DNA of 64,000 nucleotides, from NCBI GenBank assembly GCA_030834695.1, contig JAUQXK010000013.1, positions 32,451-96,450 on the forward strand, in the 5' to 3' direction. The notes under the pieces are model-generated. The model did no database searches. It was given only the letters and a program-made list of their open reading frames with translations, and had not been told where the DNA came from. Positions 8,749 to 16,504 of the stretch are shown here, in pieces; the first letter of the stretch is position 1; the number at the start of each line of letters is the position of its first letter. The position numbers and the translations under genes are program-made. The stretch comes from Desulfobacterales bacterium (GTDB lineage Bacteria > Desulfobacterota > Desulfobacteria > Desulfobacterales > SpSt-501).

Positions 8749-8796
8749 CACCGAAGGAGGAGCGGGGCCCCGCACTGGGCCTCCGCTCCTTTGGTG
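8749..8796 (+). promoter_or_regulatory. Long imperfect hairpin between dctP and dctQ
   Basis: The arms CACCGAAGGAGGAGCGGGGCCC and (reverse complement) CACCAAAGGAGCGGAGGCCC pair over about 18-20 bases, with a six-base loop and two small bulges. There is no U tract after it, so it is more likely an mRNA-stability or partial-attenuation hairpin than a full terminator. This arrangement commonly lets the receptor be made in excess over the membrane subunits. Confidence 0.6.
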
Positions 8797-8835
8797 CCAG
8801 CCTTCAACGGACCTCTATCCTAAAGGAGAGCCCCC

Positions 8836-9354
8836 GTGTTCAATAAAAGAGGCGGCATAAAGAAGCTTTTTCTGAGGATCGACCAGATCATCGAGGGTTT
8901 CGCGATCACCCTATTGGTCGCCATGATCCTGATCGTCTTTGTGGCGGTCGTTACCCGCAAGATTTTCGGGTTCGTCTTTGTCTGGTCCGAGGAGGTTACG
9001 CTCCTGTGCTTGACCTGGTTTACCTTCATGGGCATCGCCATCGGATTCCGCGAGCGGCTCCATTTGGGAATGGACCTTTTCGATAAACTGCCCAAGAATA
9101 TCCTCGAGAAAAGCGATCGCCTCATCGACGGAGTCACTTTCCTCTTCGGCGTCTACCTGATCGTGTACGGCTGGGATTTCACCATAATGATGCAGGGATC
9201 CATCCTCGCCGCAACGCAGCTTCCGAACATGATCCAGTACATCGTCATGCCCATCACGGGTGTCCTGACATGCGCCTACTCCCTTCTCCAGCTACTCGGC
9301 AGGGACCTACGCCGCTACCACACCATCGAAGAGGAGATCAAGCGGGATGCCTGA
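8836..9354 (+). CDS. TRAP transporter small permease (DctQ family), second system
   Basis: This 172-residue protein has four hydrophobic segments and the DctQ signature V-W-S-E-E-V-T-L-L-C-L-T-W-F-T-F-M-G at about residues 51-68. The start is a GTG eight bases after AAAGGAGAG. The stop overlaps the next gene by eight bases, so small and large permeases are probably translated together. The Lys/Arg-rich N-terminus points inward as in other DctQ proteins. Confidence 0.92.
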   Translation: MFNKRGGIKKLFLRIDQIIEGFAITLLVAMILIVFVAVVTRKIFGFVFVWSEEVTLLCLTWFTFMGIAIGFRERLHLGMDLFDKLPKNILEKSDRLIDGVTFLFGVYLIVYGWDFTIMMQGSILAATQLPNMIQYIVMPITGVLTCAYSLLQLLGRDLRRYHTIEEEIKRDA

Positions 9355-10651
9355 CAACACCGTCGCCATCTGGATTCTCTGCGCCAGCTTCATCGTTCTC
9401 CTCATCCTGCGCTTCCCGGTGGCTCTCGTCCTGGCGCTGTCATCCCTGGTGACGCTCGGGTATCTCCAGATGCCGATCGTGGTCGTGGCGCAGCAGACCC
9501 TGCAGGGCATCAACGCGTTTTCGTTGCTGGCCATCCCCTTTTTCATCATGACCGGGCAGCTCCTCGGGGCGGGAGGGCTTGCCAACCGGATCGTCGACTT
9601 CGCCAACGTCTTTGTCGGGCGGCTTCCCGGAGGCCTTTCGATCGTCAACTCGGTGGCCTGCATGTTCTTCGGAAACTTGTCCGGATCCGCCGTCGCGGAC
9701 ACCTCCGCGATCGGATCGGTCATGATCCCGGTCATGAAGAACAAGGGCTATTCGGCCGAGTACGCGGTCGGCGTTACGATCTCCTCGGCCATCCAGGGCG
9801 TGGTGGTCCCCCCGAGCCACAACCTCATCCTCTACTCGATCGTGGCCACGGGAGTCGTGGGCGGCCTCTCCGTCGGGAAGCTTTTCATGGCCGGGATCGT
9901 GCCCGGGCTCCTGCTGCTCCTCACGCTGTGCATCGTGGGTGTCATCATCAGCATCCGGCGCAACTACCCGAAGGGCGATCCGATCGACCGTCGGAGGATT
10001 CCTGCGATCATCTTCCACGGCTTCCTCTCGCTGACCCCGGCATTCTTCATCCTGGGCTCCATCATCGGCGGCCTCGCCACCGCCACCGAGGCCGGCGCCC
10101 TGGCGGTGGTCTACTCTTTCTGTCTCGGGTTCTTCGGCTACCGCGAGCTCAAGCCCAAGCACCTCTGGCCGGTCCTGGTGCGGACCTTCCGTACCGTCCT
10201 GATGGTCTTCTTTCTCATCGGCACCTCGGCCGCCTTCGGATACACCATGACGATTCTGCGCCTCCCGGACATCATCACGCAGGGCTTTCTGGAGATATCC
10301 CGCACCCCCTGGGTCATCCTGCTGATGATCAACATTCTCCTGCTCATCCTGGGCGGGCCGATGGACATGGCGCCGATGATCGTCATCCTGACCCCCATTC
10401 TGCTGCCCGTCTGCGTGAAGCTCGGCATGTCCCCGATCCAGTTCGGGCTCGTCCTGATCTTCAATGCAGGCATGGGCCTGCTGACGCCGCCGGTCGGCAC
10501 GGTCCTCTTCGTGGGCTGCGCCATCGGCAAGGTGAGCGTGAACGCCGGAACGAAGGCCATGATGCCCTTCTTCCTGGCCATGATGATCGTATTGTTTTTG
10601 ATCACTTACTACCCACCCTTCACCATGTGGCTGCCGAGCTTCGTGAAGTAA
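9347..10651 (+). CDS. TRAP transporter large permease (DctM family), second system
   Basis: A 434-residue polytopic permease with the DctM landmarks I-P-F-F-I-M-T-G, N-L-S-G-S-A-V-A-D-T, P-P-S-H-N and T-P-P-V-G-T. It overlaps dctQ by eight bases and completes the P-Q-M set that starts at 7746. The cupin gene follows after 20 bases. Like the first set it lies in the uronate region, so an acidic sugar or a degradation product is the probable substrate, but no sequence feature defines it. Confidence 0.95.
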   Translation: MPDNTVAIWILCASFIVLLILRFPVALVLALSSLVTLGYLQMPIVVVAQQTLQGINAFSLLAIPFFIMTGQLLGAGGLANRIVDFANVFVGRLPGGLSIVNSVACMFFGNLSGSAVADTSAIGSVMIPVMKNKGYSAEYAVGVTISSAIQGVVVPPSHNLILYSIVATGVVGGLSVGKLFMAGIVPGLLLLLTLCIVGVIISIRRNYPKGDPIDRRRIPAIIFHGFLSLTPAFFILGSIIGGLATATEAGALAVVYSFCLGFFGYRELKPKHLWPVLVRTFRTVLMVFFLIGTSAAFGYTMTILRLPDIITQGFLEISRTPWVILLMINILLLILGGPMDMAPMIVILTPILLPVCVKLGMSPIQFGLVLIFNAGMGLLTPPVGTVLFVGCAIGKVSVNAGTKAMMPFFLAMMIVLFLITYYPPFTMWLPSFVK

Positions 10652-10671
10652 GGGCTGGAGGAGGATAGACC

Positions 10672-11010
10672 ATGGGAATCGTGAAGTTCTCCGAAGCAAC
10701 CGTTACCCCCATCAGCGCGGGCCGCTCGCGCTACCTCGCCCACACGGATCACCTCATGGCGGTCGTGGTCGATTTTAACGACGGGCCGGCATCTGCCCCC
10801 GACCCGCCGCACTCGCATCCGCACGAGCAGGTTTCCTACGTGGCCGCGGGTGAGCTCATCCTGGTCATGGGCGCAGAAAAAACACGCCTGTCCGCGGGCG
10901 ACCTGTTCACCGTCCCCGCCGATGTGCCGCATGCCGTGCAGACGCTTACTCCGCACGTTCGCCTGGTCGACGCGTTCAATCCGATCCGCGAGGAATTTTT
11001 GGATCGATAA
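10672..11010 (+). CDS. Small cupin-domain protein
   Basis: A 112-residue single cupin barrel. The metal-binding motif 1 is recognisable as P-H-S-H-P-H-E-Q-V-S-Y-V-A-A-G (about residues 45-59) and motif 2 as the G-D-L-F-T-V-P-A-D-V-P-H segment near 80-91. A GGAGGAGGA site precedes the ATG. Small cupins at the end of uronate or pectin operons are often KdgF-like; KdgF linearises unsaturated uronate monomers. That would suit the kduI/kduD context, but the assignment to KdgF is an inference. Confidence 0.82.
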   Translation: MGIVKFSEATVTPISAGRSRYLAHTDHLMAVVVDFNDGPASAPDPPHSHPHEQVSYVAAGELILVMGAEKTRLSAGDLFTVPADVPHAVQTLTPHVRLVDAFNPIREEFLDR

Positions 11011-11012
11011 AG

Positions 11013-11146
11013 TTGATGGCTCGCAAACAGTCTGAAATTGCTTTTCTGCCATTCCGGTGAAAGCCGGAATCAAACATCTACAAGCAGTTACAAATTTTCT
11101 AGACGCCGGCTTCCGCCGGAGTGACGGCTTTTTGCGAAGCCATCAA
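11013..11146. repeat. Palindromic MITE-like element with internal REP hairpins
   Basis: The ends form an inverted repeat: TTGATGGCTCGCAAA on the left and TTTGCGAAGCCATCAA on the right, with one base missing on the left. Inside are a perfect stem ATTCCGG-6-CCGGAAT (11051-11070) and a GCCGGC...GCCGG hairpin (about 11104-11119). The ends are related to those at 38190-38314 and to the short palindrome at 34314-34335. It starts two bases after the cupin stop. No coding capacity is seen. Confidence 0.7.
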
Positions 11147-11148
11147 AG

Positions 11149-11177
11149 TTGACAGCTTAGGGCTTATGGCATAAAAA
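11149..11177 (+). promoter_or_regulatory. Sigma-70-like promoter for the uxaE operon
   Basis: TTGACA at 11149-11154, a 17-base spacer, then TAAAAA at 11172-11177. The -35 starts three bases after the right end of the palindromic element. It is 26 bases before the first possible uxaE start. The -35 is a perfect match and the -10 is moderate. Confidence 0.55.
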
Positions 11178-11202
11178 TTTCCAACGAAGCTTATCTGTTG
11201 GT

Positions 11203-12786
11203 ATGACGCCGGAGCGCCCCATTTCGGAGACCGGGATGAAAGATTTTCTGCAGACGTGTTTCGACGCCGTGGAACCGGCAGCGGCCCTGTTCGAAGATAA
11301 ACGAAGAAGACTGGCCGATGAACTGGGCAGCGCCTGTCGGGCGAAGGTCCATCCCTGTTCCATCACCCCCGTCAGGCGCTCGTTGATCTTTCTGTGCACA
11401 CATGAACGCGGAAAGCGGCTGGGTGTCGTTTCGCCGGTACCCGGGCTGATCGACGAGCTGAAGGGTTCCGAAGACCACGTTCTGCTGGAGGGATTTCGGG
11501 CCCGGATGCGGATCGTCCAGACGACGGCGCGCAATGCCGCCTGGCTGCGGACGATCCTTCCGCATTTGAATGCCCGCCCGCTCGGGCTGAAGAAATCGGC
11601 GGGGTTCGGCGACCGGCTGGGCATGGCCACGCCGGGCCATGTCCGCTCGGTTCGCAAGACGCAGTTGGCGCCCATTTTCGCCCAGCAGTCGGTGCGCGAG
11701 AACGAACGCACGGGCCGTTCGCCCCGGGACGTGCTGGACGATGCCATGTGGGGCGCTTTCCAGGAAGGATGGATCGACGGCTTCGGGGCGGATGCGGATC
11801 ACCTCAAGACGGCCGAACACGTCGCGGCTTTCGCAGATGCCGGGTACTCGTTTTTTACCATCGACCCCGGGGAGTATGTCGACAACGAAGCGTCGCGGGC
11901 GCCGGTGCGCCTCCTCGGACAAAAGCTCCAGGCGTTGCCCTGGGATGAGCTGGAAACCACTTCTTCGGACCTGCAGCAGGCGCTGGCGAGGAAGCCCATC
12001 GACCTGGGGACATTCAAAGCCGCTTTCAATCCGGAAGACATCGGACGGGCCGCAGCCAAATACGGCAGGGCCGTGGCCCACACGGTGCGCATGTACCGCC
12101 ACCTGGAGCAGGTCGCTGCCGGAAGACCGTTTGAGTTCGAGATGAGCGTCGATGAAACCGACAGCCCGACCACGCTCGCCGAGCACGTCTACATCGCCAG
12201 CGAGCTGAGGCGGCTGAAGGTCAAATGGGTGAGCCTGGCCCCCCGGTATGTCGGTTCGTTCGAAAAAGGCGTCGATTACATCGGCGACCTGGCTGAATTT
12301 GAAAAAAGCTTCGCCGGGCATGCGGCGGTCGCCAAGACCTACGGCCCCTACAAACTGAGCCTGCATTCGGGGTCCGACAAGTTCAGCATTTATCCCATTG
12401 CCGTCCGGCAGGCCGGGAATCTGGTTCACCTCAAAACAGCCGGGACCAGCTACCTCGAAGCCCTGCGGGCAATCGGGCAATGCAACCCGCGGCTGTTCCG
12501 GGCGATTCACCGGTTCGCCGTGGAACGCTACCCGGCGGATCGGGCCTCCTACCATGTTTCGGCGGAAACCGCGCGCATGCCGGATGCCGCGGCGCTGGCC
12601 GATGAACAGCTGCCGGTCCTGCTGGACGAGTTTCACACGCGGGAGGTGCTGCACGTCACCTATGGGTCGGTGTTGAACGAGACCCGCTTCCGGGCCCGTT
12701 TTTTCGAATCCTTGCGGCGGCACGCGGAGGAATACACCCGAATCGTCGAGGCCCATTTCGACCGGCATCTGTCGCTGTTGAGCTGA
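11203..12786 (+). CDS. uxaE: D-tagaturonate epimerase (UxaE family)
   Basis: This 527-residue protein matches the tagaturonate epimerase family, which interconverts D-tagaturonate and D-fructuronate and so lets galacturonate enter the glucuronate branch. Conserved-looking stretches include the barrel segment F-E-M-S-V-D-E-T-D near residue 310, K-W-V-S-L-A-P-R-Y-V-G and Y-K-L-S-L-H-S-G-S-D-K-F near 385. The second in-frame ATG at 11236 is a possible start; neither has a strong ribosome site. It opens an operon of uronate genes (larA-like, uxaC, dehydrogenase, gntK, SDR), which supports the call. Altronate genes uxaA/uxaB are absent, as expected if this enzyme replaces them. Confidence 0.88.
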   Translation: MTPERPISETGMKDFLQTCFDAVEPAAALFEDKRRRLADELGSACRAKVHPCSITPVRRSLIFLCTHERGKRLGVVSPVPGLIDELKGSEDHVLLEGFRARMRIVQTTARNAAWLRTILPHLNARPLGLKKSAGFGDRLGMATPGHVRSVRKTQLAPIFAQQSVRENERTGRSPRDVLDDAMWGAFQEGWIDGFGADADHLKTAEHVAAFADAGYSFFTIDPGEYVDNEASRAPVRLLGQKLQALPWDELETTSSDLQQALARKPIDLGTFKAAFNPEDIGRAAAKYGRAVAHTVRMYRHLEQVAAGRPFEFEMSVDETDSPTTLAEHVYIASELRRLKVKWVSLAPRYVGSFEKGVDYIGDLAEFEKSFAGHAAVAKTYGPYKLSLHSGSDKFSIYPIAVRQAGNLVHLKTAGTSYLEALRAIGQCNPRLFRAIHRFAVERYPADRASYHVSAETARMPDAAALADEQLPVLLDEFHTREVLHVTYGSVLNETRFRARFFESLRRHAEEYTRIVEAHFDRHLSLLS

Positions 12787-12816
12787 CCAGGGCTCGGCCC
12801 CGGAGAGGACCATTCA

Positions 12817-14079
12817 ATGACCATCGGCAAAGGCAGTCCGGATGCGGTGCTGGCGGAAAATGATGTCGAAGCCATCATCCGGGAGGGCACTCCTTCCGGG
12901 TTGTATGAAAACAAGCGCGTCCTCGTGCTCACGCCGGACGCCACCCGCACCTGCCCGCTGCCGATGATGGTGCGGGCCATCCGCCGGACGATCGGCGAGC
13001 GCTGCGCGCGCCTCGACTTCATGGTGGCGCTCGGCACGCACACGCCTCTGCCGCTCGAGGGGATCCAGGCGCTTTACGGCATATCGAACCCCCGGTCGGA
13101 ATTTCCCCGCTCGGCCTTTTACAATCACGAATGGGACCGGCCGGACACCTTTCGGCGGATCGGCCTGCTGCCGGCTGCCGAGGTCGAAGCTATTTCCGGC
13201 GGGCGGCTCAGCGAAGCGCTGCCGATCGAGATCAACCGTCGCATCTTCGACTACGATCTGGTGCTCATCGCCGGGCCGGTGTTCCCGCACGAGGTTGTGG
13301 GTTACTCGGGTGGGGCCAAGTACCTTTTCCCCGGCATATCCGGAGGAGAGTTCCTGCATTTCTTCCACTGGCTCGGAGCGGTCATCAGCTGCAAGCGGAT
13401 CATCGGAATCAAAGACACGCCGGTTCGCCGGTTGATCGACCGGGCGCTGGAAATGGTCGACGTGCCCGTTCACTGCCTGGCCATGGTGGTCAACCACGCT
13501 GCGGGGTTGTGCGGCCTGTATGCGGGGGACACGCGCGAGGCCTGGTCGCGGGCAGCCGACTTGTCCGCACGGATTCACGTCGTGACGAAACGGCGGCCGT
13601 TCCGACTGGTGCTGGGCGCCGCCCCTGCCATGTACGATGAAATCTGGACCGCCGGCAAGGTGATGTACAAGCTCGAGCAGGTCGTGGCCGACCAGGGGAC
13701 CCTGATCATCTATGCCCCGCACATCCATGAGGTGTCCCGGACCTGGGGCCGCTACATCGAGTCCGTCGGCTACCACATCCGCGAATACCTGCTGGCCCAT
13801 ATGGACCGACTCAAGGATGTTCCGCGGGGCGTGCTGGCCCACCTCACCCACGTCCGCGGAACCGGGACGTACACGGACGGTGTCGAGCGGCCCGAGGTGA
13901 ACCTGGTGCTGGCGACATCGATCCCCGAAGACGTCTGCCGCCGGATCAACGTCGGCTATATGGACCCGCGCGGAATCCGGCTGGCGGATTACATGAACCG
14001 GGAGGACCAGGGGGTCCTGTTCGTGGACCACGCCGGCGAGATCCTCCATCGCCTGGAAAGCCCCTTGCCGAAGGAGTGA
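12817..14079 (+). CDS. LarA-family nickel-pincer hydroxyacid epimerase (candidate D-mannonate/D-gluconate 2-epimerase)
   Basis: LarA enzymes use a nickel-pincer nucleotide to invert the alpha carbon of 2-hydroxyacids. The needed residues can be aligned by spacing: D41 and R44 in D-A-T-R, H104 in Y-N-H-E-W-D, H158, the pincer-attaching K168 in Y-S-G-G-A-K, and H184. H158 is 10 before and H184 16 after that lysine, exactly as H174/K184/H200 in lactate racemase. At 420 residues the length is normal. The neighbours are uxaE, uxaC, gluconokinase and a fructuronate reductase, not lactate genes. D-mannonate and D-gluconate differ only at C2, and gluconate 2-epimerases are known in this family, so I infer that role. 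Cofactor genes larB/C/E are not in the window. Confidence 0.85.
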   Translation: MTIGKGSPDAVLAENDVEAIIREGTPSGLYENKRVLVLTPDATRTCPLPMMVRAIRRTIGERCARLDFMVALGTHTPLPLEGIQALYGISNPRSEFPRSAFYNHEWDRPDTFRRIGLLPAAEVEAISGGRLSEALPIEINRRIFDYDLVLIAGPVFPHEVVGYSGGAKYLFPGISGGEFLHFFHWLGAVISCKRIIGIKDTPVRRLIDRALEMVDVPVHCLAMVVNHAAGLCGLYAGDTREAWSRAADLSARIHVVTKRRPFRLVLGAAPAMYDEIWTAGKVMYKLEQVVADQGTLIIYAPHIHEVSRTWGRYIESVGYHIREYLLAHMDRLKDVPRGVLAHLTHVRGTGTYTDGVERPEVNLVLATSIPEDVCRRINVGYMDPRGIRLADYMNREDQGVLFVDHAGEILHRLESPLPKE

Positions 14080-14082
14080 GCC

Positions 14083-15498
14083 ATGCCGTCTTTCCTCACC
14101 GAAGATTTTCTGCTGCAAACCCGGACCGCCCGTACGCTCTACCACGACTTCGCCGAAAACATGCCCATCTTCGACTACCATTGCCATCTGCCGGTGGCGG
14201 AAATCGCCGCGAACAAGACCTTCGAGAACCTCGCCGACATCTGGCTGGGAGGCGATCACTACAAGTGGCGGGCCATGCGGGCCAACGGCGTCCCCGAGCG
14301 GCTGATCACCGGGGATGCGGATGATTTCGAAAAGTTCCAGGCCTGGGCCGCCACCGTGCCCAAGACCCTGCGCAACCCGCTTTATCATTGGACCCATCTG
14401 GAGCTGAAACGCTACTTCGGAATTTCGGAGAAACCGCTGAATCCCGAAACCGCCGAAGCGATCTACACGAAATGTTCGGCCATGCTGCGGACGAGCGATT
14501 TCAGTACGCGCCGCATCCTGGAGCGCATGAACGTCCGCGTGGTGTGCACCACCGACGACCCCACCGACAACCTCGAACACCACCTCGCGCTGAAAGCCGA
14601 AAGCGGATTCACCGTCAAAATTCTCCCCGCCTTCCGGCCGGACAAGGCATTGGGCGTGGAATCCCCGAGCGATTTCAACCAATGGGTCGGGCGGTTGGAG
14701 GCATCCGCCGGGATCGAGGTTAAAAATTTCGATTCGTTTCTGGAGGCGATCCGCCAGCGGCACGATTTCTTCCATGCGACCGGCTGCCGGCTGTCCGACC
14801 ACGGAATCGAGCAGCCTTTCGCCGCAGACTTTACGGCGAAGGACGTGAATAATGCTTTCCAAAAGGCGCGGCAGGGAAAAAAGCCGACGCCGATCGAAGC
14901 GTTGAAATTCAAATCGGCCGTGACGCTTGAACTGGCGCGGATGGATGCCGAGAAGGGTTGGACCCAGCAGTTTCACTTCGGCGCCTTGCGGAACATCAAC
15001 AGCAGGGCCATGGCGGCCCTGGGGGCCGACACCGGCTACGACACGATCGGGGACTGGGAGATCGCCCGGGCGCTCGCCCGGTTCCTGGACCGATTGGATC
15101 GGGAAGGACGGTTGGCCAAAACCATCCTCTATGTGATGAACTCGCGCGACAACGAAGCGGTCGCCGCGGCGGTCGGCTGCTTCCAGGACGGGAGCCTCCC
15201 CGGTAAGATGCAGTTCGGATCGGCGTGGTGGTTCAACGACCAGAAGGACGGCATCGAAAAGCAGATCAACGCCCTCTCCAACCTGGGGTTGTTGAGCCGG
15301 TTCGTGGGCATGCTGACCGACTCGCGCAGTTTCCTGTCCTACCCGCGGCACGAGTATTTCCGGCGGGTGCTGTGCAACCTGCTCGGAAACGACGTGGAGA
15401 ACGGCGAACTGCCCGGCGACATGGAGCTGCTCGGCGGCATGGTCCAAGACATCTGCTTTCGCAACGCCGTGGCCTACTTCGGCATCGAGCTGGGGTGA
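14083..15498 (+). CDS. uxaC: Glucuronate/galacturonate isomerase (UxaC)
   Basis: UxaC isomerises D-glucuronate to D-fructuronate and D-galacturonate to D-tagaturonate. The 471-residue length equals the family's (470 in E. coli). The N-terminal amidohydrolase-type metal motif is D-Y-H-C-H with H33 and H35; other family stretches are A-M-R-A-N-G-V-P near residue 65, C-T-T-D-D-P near 149, and S-R-F-V-G-M-L-T-D-S-R-S-F-L-S-Y-P-R-H-E-Y-F-R near 405-430. It starts four bases after the larA-like stop and four bases before the next gene's start. It supplies the entry reaction for the whole operon. Confidence 0.97.
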   Translation: MPSFLTEDFLLQTRTARTLYHDFAENMPIFDYHCHLPVAEIAANKTFENLADIWLGGDHYKWRAMRANGVPERLITGDADDFEKFQAWAATVPKTLRNPLYHWTHLELKRYFGISEKPLNPETAEAIYTKCSAMLRTSDFSTRRILERMNVRVVCTTDDPTDNLEHHLALKAESGFTVKILPAFRPDKALGVESPSDFNQWVGRLEASAGIEVKNFDSFLEAIRQRHDFFHATGCRLSDHGIEQPFAADFTAKDVNNAFQKARQGKKPTPIEALKFKSAVTLELARMDAEKGWTQQFHFGALRNINSRAMAALGADTGYDTIGDWEIARALARFLDRLDREGRLAKTILYVMNSRDNEAVAAAVGCFQDGSLPGKMQFGSAWWFNDQKDGIEKQINALSNLGLLSRFVGMLTDSRSFLSYPRHEYFRRVLCNLLGNDVENGELPGDMELLGGMVQDICFRNAVAYFGIELG

Positions 15499-15502
15499 AA
15501 CC

Positions 15503-16504
15503 ATGGGGATGGACCTTCGCACCTGCCGGGTGCTGGTGACGCCCACGACGTTCGGGATGCAGGACCCATCGCTGAGATCCCGGCTTGAGCAGGCGGTCGG
15601 CGAAGTCCGTTACAGCCCGGTGAAACGCCCGCTCACCGCTCCGGAGCTGACACGCTTGGTCAAAGGCATCGACGGCTGGATCGCCGGGCTGGATGAGATC
15701 GATGCCTCCGTCGTCGCAGCGGCCGACCGGCTGAAGGTGATCGCGCGCTATGGAGTCGGCTTCGACCGGGTGGACGTGGCGGCGGCGACCCGACGCGGGA
15801 TTGTGGTCGCCAACACGCCGGGCGCGAACTCGGCGGCCGTGGCCGAGCTGACGATCGGGTTGATGCTGGCGCTGGGCCGGCGGATTTGCCCTTCGAACCA
15901 GGCCGTCCGCAGCGGGCAGTGGCCGCGCATCTCGGGGGTGGGCCTGATGCGCAAAACCGTGGGCCTGGTGGGGTTCGGCTCCATTGGTCGTGAAACGGCG
16001 CGAAGGCTCGCGGTTTTCGGGTGCCGGGTTCTTGTCGCGGACCCCTACGTGAGCCCGGAAGCGGTTTCCGACTGCGGGGCCGGTTCTGTGCCTCTCGATC
16101 AGCTTCTTCCGGCCTCCGATTTCGTCTGCCTGCACGCGGCCGTCACGCCGGCGACTGCCGGCATGGTGAACGACTCGTTCCTTCACAAAATGAAGCCCGG
16201 CGCCTTCCTGGTCAACACGGCCCGGGGGGAGTTGATCGACGAGACGGCCCTTCGGCAATCCCTTGAAAGCGGCCGGCTGGCCGGCGCCGCACTGGACTGT
16301 TTCCAAAAGGAGCCGCCGGAAAGCGATCACCCGTTGCTCCAATTGCCGCAGGTGATTGCCACGCCCCACACCGGCGCTCATACGGACGAGGCCGTCAACG
16401 CCATGGGCCGGATGGCGCTCGATGCCTGTCTCGCGGTCCTGCGCGAAGAAAGGCCGGCGCATGTCGTCAACCCCGATGTCTACACGGGCGTGAATGTCCA
16501 ATGA
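15503..16504 (+). CDS. D-isomer-specific 2-hydroxyacid dehydrogenase
   Basis: A 333-residue member of the PGDH/GhrB-like family. The NAD loop is G-F-G-S-I-G-R near residue 157, and the substrate and catalytic residues are recognisable in N-T-A-R-G-E-L-I-D (Arg), the following Glu region and T-P-H-T-G-A-H-T (His). It has no ACT or ASB domain, so it is not a long-form SerA. It overlaps gluconokinase by four bases. In this operon it may act on 2-ketogluconate or a similar keto acid, which would offer a redox way to the same C2 epimer pair as the LarA-like enzyme; that is speculation. Confidence 0.9.
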   Translation: MGMDLRTCRVLVTPTTFGMQDPSLRSRLEQAVGEVRYSPVKRPLTAPELTRLVKGIDGWIAGLDEIDASVVAAADRLKVIARYGVGFDRVDVAAATRRGIVVANTPGANSAAVAELTIGLMLALGRRICPSNQAVRSGQWPRISGVGLMRKTVGLVGFGSIGRETARRLAVFGCRVLVADPYVSPEAVSDCGAGSVPLDQLLPASDFVCLHAAVTPATAGMVNDSFLHKMKPGAFLVNTARGELIDETALRQSLESGRLAGAALDCFQKEPPESDHPLLQLPQVIATPHTGAHTDEAVNAMGRMALDACLAVLREERPAHVVNPDVYTGVNVQ

